Notes under the pieces: model-generated
Told to the model about the DNA's origin: nothing
Seen by the model: the letters and a program-made list of their open reading frames with translations, nothing else
Database searches by the model: none
Translations under genes and position numbers: made by a program
Shown: one piece after another, positions 17,116 through 25,080 of the stretch
How the letters are laid out: each line of letters opens with the position of its first letter
How positions within the stretch are numbered: the first letter of the stretch is position 1
DNA from: Arthrobacter woluwensis
Lineage (GTDB): Bacteria; Actinomycetota; Actinomycetes; Actinomycetales; Micrococcaceae
Direction of reading: 5' to 3'
Assembly: GCF_030816155.1 (NCBI RefSeq)
Contig: NZ_JAUSXR010000001.1
Span: 3,224,001 to 3,288,000 of the forward strand
DNA length: 64,000 nucleotides

Positions 17116-18795
17116 ATGGGGTTCCAGGGAGTCGGAGTCAATCCGGGCCGCGTCATCGCTACCGTCAAGCACATGCCGGAGCCGTTGGCGGAGCCTCAGG
17201 CCGGGGAGACTCTGCCGCCGGGAGCGGACCCCGCGGAGGTGATCGCGGGCCTGAAGGCCGCGGCCCTGGCGGTGCACGACGAGCTCAAGGAACGCGCCAC
17301 CCGTGCCAGTGAGGACGGCAAGGCCGTGCTCGAGGCCACCGCGCTCATGGCCAAGGACACCATGCTCCTCAAGGCCGCCGGGAAGCTGATCACCGCCGGC
17401 ACCGGCGCCGAACGCGCCGTCTGGGAGGCGGCCGAAGGCGTGGCCGCCCAGTTCAAGGCTCTCGGCGGCTACATGGCCGAGCGCGCCACGGACGTGCTGG
17501 ACGTGCGCTCCCGCCTCGTCGCGCAGCTGCGCGGCGTCCCCGCGCCGGGCATCCCGGCGTCGGCGACCCCCTTCATCCTCATGGCGGAGGACCTGGCCCC
17601 GGCCGACACCGCCACCCTGGACACCTCCGTGGTGCTCGCCCTCGCGACCTCCGGCGGCGGCCCCCAGTCCCACACGGCCATCATCGCCCGCTCGCTCGGC
17701 CTGCCGGCCGTGGTGGCAGCCGAGGGGATCGAGGAGATCCCCGAGGGCACCGAAGTGTACGTCGACGGCGCGGCCGGCCTGGTCGTCCCCGAGCCGGGCG
17801 ACGAGGAGCGCGAAGCCGCCGCGAAGTGGGCGAGCAGCGCCGCGACCCTGGCCACCTTCGACGGTGAAGGCTCGACGGCGGACGGCCACCTCGTGCCGCT
17901 GCTCGCCAATGTGGGCAACGCCAAGGACGCCGAAGCCGCCGCGGCCCTCGGTGCGCAGGGCGTGGGCCTGTTCCGCACCGAATTCTGTTTCCTGGAACGC
18001 GACACCGAGCCGTCCGTGAACGAGCAGGCCGACGCCTACCGCGCCGTCTTCGCCGCCTTCCCGGGCAAGAAGGTCGTGGTCCGGACCCTGGACGCGGGCG
18101 CGGACAAGCCCCTGCCGTTCCTCACCGACACCACCGAACCGAACCCGGCCCTGGGCGTGCGCGGTTACCGCACCGACTGGACCACCCCGGGCGTGCTCGA
18201 GCGCCAGCTCTCCGCGATCGCCGTGGCCGCCGTGGACACCGAGGCCGAGGTCTGGGTCATGGCGCCGATGATCGCGACGCAGCCCGAGGCCGCGCACTTC
18301 GCCTCCCTCTGCGCCGGCGTGGGCCTGAAGACCCCGGGCGTCATGGTCGAGGTCCCGTCCGCGGCGCTGAACGCGTCCAGCGTTCTCAAGGACGTCGCGT
18401 TCGCCTCGCTCGGCACCAACGACCTCACGCAGTACACGATGGCCGCGGACCGTATGCTCGGCCCGCTCGCGAGCTTGAACGACCCGTGGCAGCCCGCCGT
18501 TCTCCGCCTGGTCCAGCTGACCGTCGAGGGCGCCAGGGCCGCCGGGGACAAAGCCGTGGGCGTCTGCGGTGAGTCCGCCGCGGACCCGGCCCTCGCCGTC
18601 GTGCTCACCGGTCTGGGAGTGAACACGCTGTCCATGACCGCGCGGTCGCTGGCCGCCGTCGGCACCGTGCTGAAGAGCGTCACGCTGGCCGAGGCGCAGG
18701 AGATCGCCGCGCTGGCCCTGAACGCCGCGACCGCCGTGGAGGGCCGCGCCGCCGTCCGCGCCCGGCTGCCGATCCTGGACGACCTCGGCCTGTAA
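17116..18795 (+). CDS. ptsI: PTS enzyme I (phosphoenolpyruvate-protein phosphotransferase)
   Basis: Enzyme I takes phosphate from phosphoenolpyruvate and passes it to HPr. This 559-residue protein has the phosphohistidine site GGGPQSHTAIIAR (His186), the PEP-domain segments GVGLFRTEF, GTNDLTQYTMAADR, and the C-terminal active-site cysteine in GVCGESAADP. ATG 17116 follows GGAG at 17104; the upstream open frame overlaps the cycA terminator and is not coding. ptsH follows 69 bases downstream. No sugar-specific EII gene is present in the window. Confidence 0.96.
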   Translation: MGFQGVGVNPGRVIATVKHMPEPLAEPQAGETLPPGADPAEVIAGLKAAALAVHDELKERATRASEDGKAVLEATALMAKDTMLLKAAGKLITAGTGAERAVWEAAEGVAAQFKALGGYMAERATDVLDVRSRLVAQLRGVPAPGIPASATPFILMAEDLAPADTATLDTSVVLALATSGGGPQSHTAIIARSLGLPAVVAAEGIEEIPEGTEVYVDGAAGLVVPEPGDEEREAAAKWASSAATLATFDGEGSTADGHLVPLLANVGNAKDAEAAAALGAQGVGLFRTEFCFLERDTEPSVNEQADAYRAVFAAFPGKKVVVRTLDAGADKPLPFLTDTTEPNPALGVRGYRTDWTTPGVLERQLSAIAVAAVDTEAEVWVMAPMIATQPEAAHFASLCAGVGLKTPGVMVEVPSAALNASSVLKDVAFASLGTNDLTQYTMAADRMLGPLASLNDPWQPAVLRLVQLTVEGARAAGDKAVGVCGESAADPALAVVLTGLGVNTLSMTARSLAAVGTVLKSVTLAEAQEIAALALNAATAVEGRAAVRARLPILDDLGL

Positions 18796-18864
18796 CGGCC
18801 CCGGTCTGCGACAGCGCCCGGAATTTCACCCGACCCCCACCGTTTCCACCTGAAGGAGAACCCC

Positions 18865-19143
18865 ATGCCCGAACGCACAGCAGTCGTCGCCAGCGCCTCC
18901 GGCCTGCACGCCCGTCCCGCTGCGATCTTCGCCGAGGCCGCAGCCGAGCTCGACGTCGAGGTGACGATCGCCCTGGCCGGCACCCCCGAGGATGAGGCCA
19001 TGGACGCCTCGAGCATCCTGTCCCTCATGACCCTGGGCGCCGGCAACGGCGACACCGTGGTCCTCCGCGCCGAGGGCCCGGGCGCCGAAGAGGCCCTGGA
19101 CAAGCTCGCCACCCTCGTCGAAACCGACCTGGACGCCGAGTAA
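18865..19143 (+). CDS. ptsH: Phosphocarrier protein HPr
   Basis: A 92-residue HPr with the phosphorylation site ASGLHARPA (His15) and the helix-2 segment MDASSILSLM. Ser50 there corresponds to the regulatory Ser46 of firmicute HPr. AAGGAGAA precedes the ATG. It relays phosphate from enzyme I to the EIIA components encoded elsewhere. Gene order ptsI-ptsH is the reverse of the enterobacterial arrangement. Confidence 0.96.
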   Translation: MPERTAVVASASGLHARPAAIFAEAAAELDVEVTIALAGTPEDEAMDASSILSLMTLGAGNGDTVVLRAEGPGAEEALDKLATLVETDLDAE

Positions 19144-19168
19144 CCCTCCCTGCCTTCCTGTCCACTGT

Positions 19169-19221
19169 CCCCGGCGGCTCCCGGGCCTCGCAAGCTCGGC
19201 TCGGGGCCCTCGCCGCCGGGG
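19169..19221 (+). terminator. Probable terminator after ptsH
   Basis: Arms CCCCGGCGGC (19169-19178) and GCCGCCGGGG (19212-19221) pair perfectly around a GC-rich, partly self-complementary loop. It lies 26 bases after the ptsH stop. There is no U tract. Confidence 0.55.
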
Positions 19222-19273
19222 GCCCACCATAGGATGCCGGAATCACCCCGAATCGGGTGGAAAATGGCATCTT

Positions 19274-19708
19274 ATGGAGCAGTCGACGATTAAGGCCCAG
19301 CCGCACACCACCGGCCCCCTCACCGCCGACGCCGCCTCCGGGCTGCGGCGAGCGCTCGACGGCGGGCAGGACGTCACCGTCTTCGTGGACGGCACGGTCT
19401 TCCGGCTCCCCGACGGCGCACGGGACGCCGTGGTGGACCTCCTGACGCGCCTGTCCCGCGGGGAGACCGTCACCGTGACCAGCGGCGATGCCGCCCACGC
19501 GGAGACCCGGGACCCGCTCGACGACGAACTGCTCACCACGAGCAAGGCGGCGGAGCTGGCCGGCATCTCCCACACGTACCTGCGGAACATGACGGACCGT
19601 GGTGAGATCCCGGTCCAGTACCGCGGCACGCACCGCCGGATCCGCCGCGGCGACATCACGGCCTGGCTGGCCGCGCAGAAGGCCTCACACCCCGGAACCG
19701 TAGACTGA
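19274..19708 (+). CDS. Excisionase-like (helix-turn-helix) DNA-binding protein
   Basis: A 144-residue protein with a C-terminal MerR/excisionase-type winged helix: LLTTSKAAELAGISHTYLRNMTDRGEIPVQYRGTHRRIRRGDITAWL (about residues 88-133). The N-terminal half (DVTVFVDGTVFRLPDGARDAVVDLLTRL) resembles the prevent-host-death/antitoxin-like arm found with such domains in actinobacteria. No toxin or integrase gene is adjacent. It more likely acts as a chromosomal regulator than as a phage excisionase. Confidence 0.8.
   Translation: MEQSTIKAQPHTTGPLTADAASGLRRALDGGQDVTVFVDGTVFRLPDGARDAVVDLLTRLSRGETVTVTSGDAAHAETRDPLDDELLTTSKAAELAGISHTYLRNMTDRGEIPVQYRGTHRRIRRGDITAWLAAQKASHPGTVD
19701..19706 (+). promoter_or_regulatory. 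Leaderless -10 hexamer TAGACT
   Basis: TAGACT ends exactly 6 bases before the GTG at 19713, the spacing expected when transcription starts at the start codon. No Shine-Dalgarno sequence is present. Confidence 0.5.
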
Positions 19709-19712
19709 TCCC

Positions 19713-20204
19713 GTGCCCAAACTCTTCGGTCTTCACAACCTCTACGGCGCCCTCGCGGCGGTCCTCGTCGGGACGCTCCTGAGCCTGCTGAAGGCCGACG
19801 GACTGATGCAGCTGCTCTTCGTGGCGGTGGCGTACATCGGCGGATCGATCGTGGCGCATGACGTGCTGAAGAAGCGCCGGGCGGCCCACGAACCGGCGCC
19901 CAGCCCCGAGGAGGACCAGGGGACGCGCTTCCACCACTTCGACTCCCGCTCCCTGGACCGGATCCAGGAGGAACGGGCCCGTTCGGACCGCCGCGAAGCG
20001 GACGCGCAGCGCCTGCAGCCCGCTCCCCCGGCTCCCGTCACGTCGCCCGCTGAACGGCCGGCGCCCGCTCCGGCCACCTCGGCCCAGGACGAGTCCGCAC
20101 CTCAGCATTTCGACGCCCGCGCGCTGGACCGCATCGAGCGCGAACGCCAGGCCACCGAACGCCGAGACACCGAACGTCGCGACACCGGCCGCCGGGACGG
20201 CTGA
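19713..20204 (+). CDS. Small membrane protein with duplicated FDxRxLDRI motif
   Basis: A 163-residue protein with two N-terminal hydrophobic segments (about 8-26 and 30-48), then a charged, proline-rich cytoplasmic tail. The tail carries two copies of one motif, HHFDSRSLDRIQEERARS and QHFDARALDRIERERQAT, about 60 residues apart. The end is a short repeat of RRDT. Such duplicated charged helices suggest a docking site, but no family is recognised. A leaderless promoter places transcription at the GTG itself. Confidence 0.65.
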   Translation: MPKLFGLHNLYGALAAVLVGTLLSLLKADGLMQLLFVAVAYIGGSIVAHDVLKKRRAAHEPAPSPEEDQGTRFHHFDSRSLDRIQEERARSDRREADAQRLQPAPPAPVTSPAERPAPAPATSAQDESAPQHFDARALDRIERERQATERRDTERRDTGRRDG

Positions 20205-20239
20205 GAGGCAAGACCCGTGGGCGAAGGGCCGACGGCCCC

Positions 20240-21460
20240 TCAGATGCGCGGGCGACCGTGCCAGCGCGCCGCCTTCAGCGCCGCGTGCAGCTCCAGGCGG
20301 ACGGAGCCCTTGAGCGGGTCGGCGCCGATGATCTGCCGGACCTTCGCGAGCCGGTTGTACACGGTGCTGCGGTGCAGATGGAGCTCGTCGGCCACGTCCT
20401 GCACGGTCCCGCCGGTGTCGTAGATCATCTCCAGCACCGGCCGCAGCTCCTGGTTCTTGTCCCCGGCCTCGAGCGCCGCGAAGTTGAGCGTGCTCGCCCC
20501 GCCCCAGTCCATGGGGCCCTGCGCCGCCGTCGCGAAGAACTGATAGATGCCCGTGTCGCGGCAGTCCACCAGCTCACCCAGGGACGGTTCGACGACGCCG
20601 GCGAGCGCCGCCGTCCGCGACTCACCGTAAGCGTCCGGCAGCTTCCGGATCTCGGCGAAGGGCTCGCTGAGCCCGATCACGATCCTCGGCCTGCCCTGTC
20701 CCGACCGTTTGGCGAGTTCCAGCTGGTAATGCACCAGGACCTGCGCATGCACCGCCCGGCCCTGCGAGGCCCGGAACAGCATGACGGAATGGCTGGGACG
20801 GCCTGCGCTGAAGAGAGCCTCCTGCACACCGACCGTGGACTGCAGCGCCGCGCTGCGGTGCGTCAGGGAGGCCGCGAGGGGGTCCTCGGGCTCGTGGCGC
20901 GCGCCGGCGTCGAGCACCGTGATCAGCTGCCAGGGGCCTTTGCCGTGCACCTCAGCCCAGTTCCCGACGGCGGCGATCGCGCCACGCTCCCCCGAGCAGG
21001 CGGAGAGGAACTCGACCTCGCGGCGCTTCCGCTGCTCCGATTCGGCCGTGTTGGATTCAAGGAGGAGGGTCGCCAGGAGCTCGATCTCGTGGCGGACCTC
21101 GGCGAGCTGACCCAGGATGGGAGCGGCACTGCTCTCCCCGCTGCTCTGCTGCACCCAGAGGTACCCGACCCGGAAGCCGCGCACCAGGAGCGGGACGCAG
21201 ACACGGCCGAGCATGCCGAGCTCCTCGTTGGCCGGGACCACCACGGGACGCACGGCGGCCGAGATGCCATGCGAGAGCTGCCAGGCGCTGACATCCGGCG
21301 GGACCCTCTTGGTGAGCAGGAAATTGACCCGCACACGGTCCGCCTGCTCCTGATTGGAGCTGTAGGCCACGAGGAGACCGTCCAGGTCCTCCAGAGACAG
21401 GCCTCGCCCCAGGCGGGCGGCGAGCTGCTCGACGAGCTGTTCCACATCGGGTTGCTGCAT
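20240..21460 (-). CDS. PucR/CdaR-family transcriptional regulator
   Basis: A 406-residue regulator with a C-terminal PucR helix-turn-helix: GTVQDVADELHLHRSTVYNRLAKVRQIIG. A variable sensory region precedes it, and a GGDEF-like central segment is not obvious. The ATG at 21460 (MQQPDVEQL) is chosen because TAGGCT lies 7 bases upstream and the longer frame is atypical. It is divergent from alanine dehydrogenase, so it probably controls ald and nitrogen use. That link is inference from position. Confidence 0.87.
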   Translation of the reverse strand: MQQPDVEQLVEQLAARLGRGLSLEDLDGLLVAYSSNQEQADRVRVNFLLTKRVPPDVSAWQLSHGISAAVRPVVVPANEELGMLGRVCVPLLVRGFRVGYLWVQQSSGESSAAPILGQLAEVRHEIELLATLLLESNTAESEQRKRREVEFLSACSGERGAIAAVGNWAEVHGKGPWQLITVLDAGARHEPEDPLAASLTHRSAALQSTVGVQEALFSAGRPSHSVMLFRASQGRAVHAQVLVHYQLELAKRSGQGRPRIVIGLSEPFAEIRKLPDAYGESRTAALAGVVEPSLGELVDCRDTGIYQFFATAAQGPMDWGGASTLNFAALEAGDKNQELRPVLEMIYDTGGTVQDVADELHLHRSTVYNRLAKVRQIIGADPLKGSVRLELHAALKAARWHGRPRI

Positions 21461-21697
21461 GTCGTCCAGCCTACTGGACGGCAAGCTACACCAGGCGACA
21501 GTTGCCGCCACGGCCTTGAACAAATGTAGACAGCAAACAAGGAAAATCCCCGGAAATCCGCGGATCATCTTCAGCCACCAGGGCATCCGCCCTGTCGGGT
21601 GGCTCACACCGGACCTAAGCTGATCCCACAGAAACTTCCCCGGTCCGCACCGGGCCAGAGACCGGCCCGACGGACATGAACGTCATGGAGCCCCCAC

Positions 21698-22807
21698 ATG
21701 ATCATCGGTGTCCCCAAGGAAATCAAGAACAACGAATTCCGCGTGGCCATCACGGCCTCCGGTGTCCACGAACTGCGCCACCACGGCCACGACGTCCTCA
21801 TCGAGGCGGGGGCCGGCCTCGGTTCCGGCATCACCGACGCCGAGTACGAAGCGGCCGGCGCCACCCTGCTGGCGGACGCCGACGAGGTCTGGGCCCGTGC
21901 CGACATGGTCATGAAGGTCAAGGAGCCCATCGCCGCGGAGTACCACCGTTTCCGTGAGGGCCTCATCCTCTTCACCTACCTGCACCTGGCCGCTGAGCCC
22001 GAGCTGACCGCACGACTCGTGGAGTCCGGGGTCACGGCCATCGCGTATGAAACCGTGCAGGAAGGCCGCGCCCTGCCGCTGCTCGCCCCCATGTCCGAGG
22101 TGGCCGGCCGGCTCTCCGTGCAGGTGGGCGCCTCCTCGCTCCTGGCCCCGAACGGCGGCAAGGGCATCCTCCTGGGCGGCGTCCCCGGCGTGCGCCCGGC
22201 GAACGTCGTCGTCCTCGGCGCCGGCGTGGCGGGCACCAACGCCGCCGTCATGGCCATGGGCGCCGGTGCGGATGTCACCATCCTGGACATCAACATCAAC
22301 CGCCTCCGCGAGCTCGACGCCCTCTATGGCGGCCGCCTCAAGACCGTGGCCTCCAACTCCTACGAGATCGAGCGCGCCCTGGTCGAGGCCGACCTGGTCA
22401 TCGGCTCCGTGCTGATCCCGGGCGCCAAGGCCCCCAAGCTCGTCACCAATGAGCTGGTCGCCAAGATGAAGCCAGGCTCGGTCCTGGTGGACATCGCCGT
22501 GGACCAGGGCGGCTGCTTCGAGGACACCCACCCCACCACGCACGAGGACCCCACCTTCAAGGTCCACAACTCGATCTTCTACTGCGTGGCGAACATGCCG
22601 GGCGCCGTCCCGAACACCTCCACCTACGCGCTGACCAACGTCACCCTCCGCTACGCCGTGGCGCTGGCCAACCTGGGCGTCCGGGCCGCTTTCGAGCGCG
22701 ACGCCGCCCTGGCCGCCGGCCTGAACGTGGCGGCGGGCAAGGTGGCGCACCACTCGGTCTCCGACGCCTCCGGCCTGGAGCTCTCCGACTGGCGCGAGCT
22801 GGTCTAG
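21698..22807 (+). CDS. ald: Alanine dehydrogenase
   Basis: A 369-residue NAD-dependent enzyme that interconverts L-alanine and pyruvate plus ammonia. The N-terminus MIIGVPKEIKNNEFRVA is diagnostic. Others are the KVKEP segment, the Rossmann motif VVVLGAGVAGTNAA and the conserved DQGGCFE. Length matches the family. The gene is divergent from a PucR-type regulator. A candidate -10 hexamer TAAGCT lies near 21614, which would give a leader of about 75 bases. A long palindromic element begins 20 bases after the stop codon. Confidence 0.97.
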   Translation: MIIGVPKEIKNNEFRVAITASGVHELRHHGHDVLIEAGAGLGSGITDAEYEAAGATLLADADEVWARADMVMKVKEPIAAEYHRFREGLILFTYLHLAAEPELTARLVESGVTAIAYETVQEGRALPLLAPMSEVAGRLSVQVGASSLLAPNGGKGILLGGVPGVRPANVVVLGAGVAGTNAAVMAMGAGADVTILDININRLRELDALYGGRLKTVASNSYEIERALVEADLVIGSVLIPGAKAPKLVTNELVAKMKPGSVLVDIAVDQGGCFEDTHPTTHEDPTFKVHNSIFYCVANMPGAVPNTSTYALTNVTLRYAVALANLGVRAAFERDAALAAGLNVAAGKVAHHSVSDASGLELSDWRELV

Positions 22808-22826
22808 TCCGCTCTCCTCGCTTGTG

Positions 22827-22945
22827 ACGGGTGGGGAGGGGTGAAGCTCTGGCTGCTATCCCTGCGGCCCTGCCCGCAGCTTTCGCTGCGCGCGGGGCCG
22901 CAGGGGCCCTTGACGCAGCCTGCCGCTTCACCCCTCCCCACCCGT
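22827..22945 (+). repeat. Palindromic element A (structured repeat with conserved internal loop)
   Basis: The outer arms of 20 bases are perfect: ACGGGTGGGGAGGGGTGAAG (22827-22846) and its complement (22926-22945). Inside, GCTGC/GCAGC (22852-22856, 22915-22919) and CCTGCGGCCC/GGGCCGCAGG (22861-22870, 22895-22904) flank an asymmetric loop TATC (22857-22860) opposite GGCCCTTGAC (22905-22914). The apex is GCAGC-TTTC-GCTGC. A second copy in opposite orientation lies at 23130-23251. It may also end ald transcription. Confidence 0.8.
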
Positions 22946-23286
22946 TTGCTGTTAGCCTCCCCGGACCGGCCCGTCGCACTCGAACACCCCACACCACCGC
23001 GCGTCGGGCGGAGACCTCGCTCCCGAGGGAAGAAACACCCCGGGCTCCTTCTCCCCCTCGACCCTGCCGGCACCGTCGAGACGGCCCACGCTCACGTTCC
23101 GGCCCACGACGGCGGGGACCCGCCGAGGTGCGGGGTGAGGGGGTGGTGTTGCGGCCGCTTGCGTCAAGGGGCCCCATGCCCCGACCCGAGTGGAAGCCGA
23201 CCCACCGCGCATGGGGATAGCAAGCAGAGCAATGCCACCCCCTCACCCCGCCAACCCACAAAACCCAGCCCCCGCCGTCGTGCCCA
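22946..23286. other. Gene-free interval between ald and the ABC-F gene
   Basis: No open frame here has coding character. The interval holds element B and a GC-rich linker (22946-23129) with a pyrimidine-rich run but no recognised gene. Confidence 0.6.
23130..23251 (-). repeat. Palindromic element B, inverted relative of element A
   Basis: Outer arms GCGGGGTGAGGGGGTGG (23130-23146) and its complement (23235-23251) are perfect over 17 bases. Read on the minus strand, GCTTGC/GCAAGC and CCCATGC/GCATGGG flank TATC opposite GCCCCTTGAC (plus-strand 23216-23219 and 23163-23172). The loop sequences equal those of element A, while the stems differ in sequence but keep pairing. Confidence 0.8.
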
Positions 23287-23292
23287 TAAACT
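23287..23292 (+). promoter_or_regulatory. Leaderless -10 hexamer TAAACT
   Basis: TAAACT ends 6 bases before the ATG at 23299, with no Shine-Dalgarno site, as expected for a leaderless actinobacterial transcript. Confidence 0.5.
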
Positions 23293-23298
23293 GAAGCA

Positions 23299-24981
23299 AT
23301 GGGCCATATCGACGTTGCCGGCATCGACTACTTTCTTTCGGACGGCACCCAACTCCTCAACGGCGTGACCTTCAAGGTCCCCGACGGCACCAAGACCGCC
23401 CTGATCGGGCCGAACGGCACCGGCAAGACCACGCTCTTCCGCATCATCTCCGGCGATCTCAAGCCGGACGAGGGCGTGGTGGGCCGTTCCGGCGGCATGG
23501 GCATCATGCGCCAGTTCGTGGGCCAGGTCCGCGACGAATCCACCGTCCGCGACCTCCTGCTCACCACGGCCACCCCCGCCCTCGCGGCGGCCGGCAAAGC
23601 GGTCGAGGAGGCGGAGAACGCCATGCTGGAGCACGACGACGAGCCCACCCAGATGCGGTACGCGCAGGCGATCGTCGATTGGGGGGACGCGGGCGGCTAC
23701 GAGCTGGAGACCGTCTGGGACGAGGTCTGCATGGCCGCGCTCGGCGTCTCGTTCGACAAAGCGGCGCACCGTGCGGCGTCGTCGCTGTCCGGCGGCGAGC
23801 AGAAGCGCCTGGTGCTGGAGGCACTGTTCTCCGGTCCGGACGAGCTGCTGCTCCTCGACGAACCGGACAACTACCTCGACGTGCCCGGCAAGCGCTGGCT
23901 CGAGGACAAGCTCCGGGAGTCCAAGAAGACCGTGTTCTTCATCAGCCACGACCGCGAGCTGCTGAACAACGCCGCGGACCGCATCGTGACCCTGGAACCC
24001 GGCATCAACGGCGCCGGCGCCTGGATCCACGGCGGCGGCTTCGCCTCCTATGTGCAGGCCCGCGAGGACCGCAACGCGCGCTTCGAGGAGCTGCGCAAAC
24101 GCTGGGACGAGGAGCACGTCAAGCTCAAGGAACTGGTCACCATGTACAAGACCAAGGCCGCGTTCCGCTCCGACATGGCCAACAAGTACCAGGCCGCCCA
24201 GACCCGTCTGGCGAAGTTCCTGGAGGCCGGTCCGCCCGAGGCCCTGCCCCTCGAACAGAACGTCCAGATGCGCCTGCGCGGCGGCCGCACGGGCAAGCGC
24301 GCCGTGGTGGCGGAGAAGCTCGAGCTCACGGGCCTCATGAAGCCGTTCTCCACGGAGATCTGGTTCGGCGACCGGGTGGGCGTGCTGGGGTCGAACGGGT
24401 CGGGCAAGAGCCACTTCCTGCGGCTGCTGGCTCTGGGCGGCACGGATCCCGAGCGGGAGCACCTGCCGGTCTCGGACATCCAGATCCGCGAGGTGCCCCA
24501 CGAGGGAACCGTGAAGCTCGGGGCCCGCATCCGGCCCGGGTACTTCGCCCAGACGCACTCCCGGCCCGACCTGGCCGGGCGCACCCTCCTGGACATCCTG
24601 CACCGGGGCGACGAGCACCGTTCCGGCCTGGGCCGGGAAGCCGCTTCCGGCGCGCTCGACTCCTACGGGCTCGTGGCGCAGGCGGAGAACAAGTACGAAT
24701 CGCTCTCGGGCGGTCAGCAGGCGCGTTTCCAGATCCTGCTGCTGCAGCTCTCCGGGGCCACGCTGCTGCTCCTGGACGAGCCGACGGACAACCTGGACCT
24801 CCACTCGGGCGAAGCGCTGGAACGCGCGATCGACGCCTTCGAGGGGACCGTCCTGGCCGTGACGCACGACCGCTGGTTCGCCAAGTCGTTCGACCGCTTC
24901 CTGGTGTTCGGCTCGGACGGCAAGGTCTACGAGTCCGAGGAGCCGGTCTGGGACGAGAAGCGGGTGGAGCGCGCCCGCTAG
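23299..24981 (+). CDS. ABC-F family ATPase (ribosome-associated)
   Basis: A 560-residue protein with two ABC cassettes and no membrane segment. The first has GPNGTGKTT, LSGGEQKR and LLLLDEPDNYLD. The second has GSNGSGKSH, LSGGQQARFQ and LLLLDEPTDNLDL. A linker with the charged helix KRWDEEHVKLKELVTMYKTKA lies between them. This is the ABC-F plan of translation factors and antibiotic-resistance ribosome protectors. Which of these roles applies cannot be read from the sequence; the single-copy chromosomal setting favours a housekeeping role. Confidence 0.92.
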   Translation: MGHIDVAGIDYFLSDGTQLLNGVTFKVPDGTKTALIGPNGTGKTTLFRIISGDLKPDEGVVGRSGGMGIMRQFVGQVRDESTVRDLLLTTATPALAAAGKAVEEAENAMLEHDDEPTQMRYAQAIVDWGDAGGYELETVWDEVCMAALGVSFDKAAHRAASSLSGGEQKRLVLEALFSGPDELLLLDEPDNYLDVPGKRWLEDKLRESKKTVFFISHDRELLNNAADRIVTLEPGINGAGAWIHGGGFASYVQAREDRNARFEELRKRWDEEHVKLKELVTMYKTKAAFRSDMANKYQAAQTRLAKFLEAGPPEALPLEQNVQMRLRGGRTGKRAVVAEKLELTGLMKPFSTEIWFGDRVGVLGSNGSGKSHFLRLLALGGTDPEREHLPVSDIQIREVPHEGTVKLGARIRPGYFAQTHSRPDLAGRTLLDILHRGDEHRSGLGREAASGALDSYGLVAQAENKYESLSGGQQARFQILLLQLSGATLLLLDEPTDNLDLHSGEALERAIDAFEGTVLAVTHDRWFAKSFDRFLVFGSDGKVYESEEPVWDEKRVERAR

Positions 24982-25008
24982 TCGCGTCCCGCACCCCTTC
25001 CTTGTCCA

Positions 25009-25065
25009 CGAGAAGCCACCTCAGCACAGTCCGGGACCCCGGCATGGTGCTGAAGTGGCTTCTCG
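25009..25065. terminator. Bidirectional terminator between convergent genes
   Basis: An 18-base-pair stem, CGAGAAGCCACCTCAGCA (25009-25026) with TGCTGAAGTGGCTTCTCG (25048-25065), has one mismatch and a 21-base loop. It lies between the ABC-F gene and the convergent oxidoreductase gene. Confidence 0.75.
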
Positions 25066-25080
25066 CGTCTCAGGAGGAGC

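Noticed and set aside
19274..19708. Excisionase of an integrated element
   Set aside because: No attachment sites, integrase or other mobile genes nearby; the domain is also used by ordinary regulators.
23130..23251. CRISPR array or simple terminator
   Set aside because: There are only two copies, inverted, without spacers. Loop conservation exceeds what terminators need.
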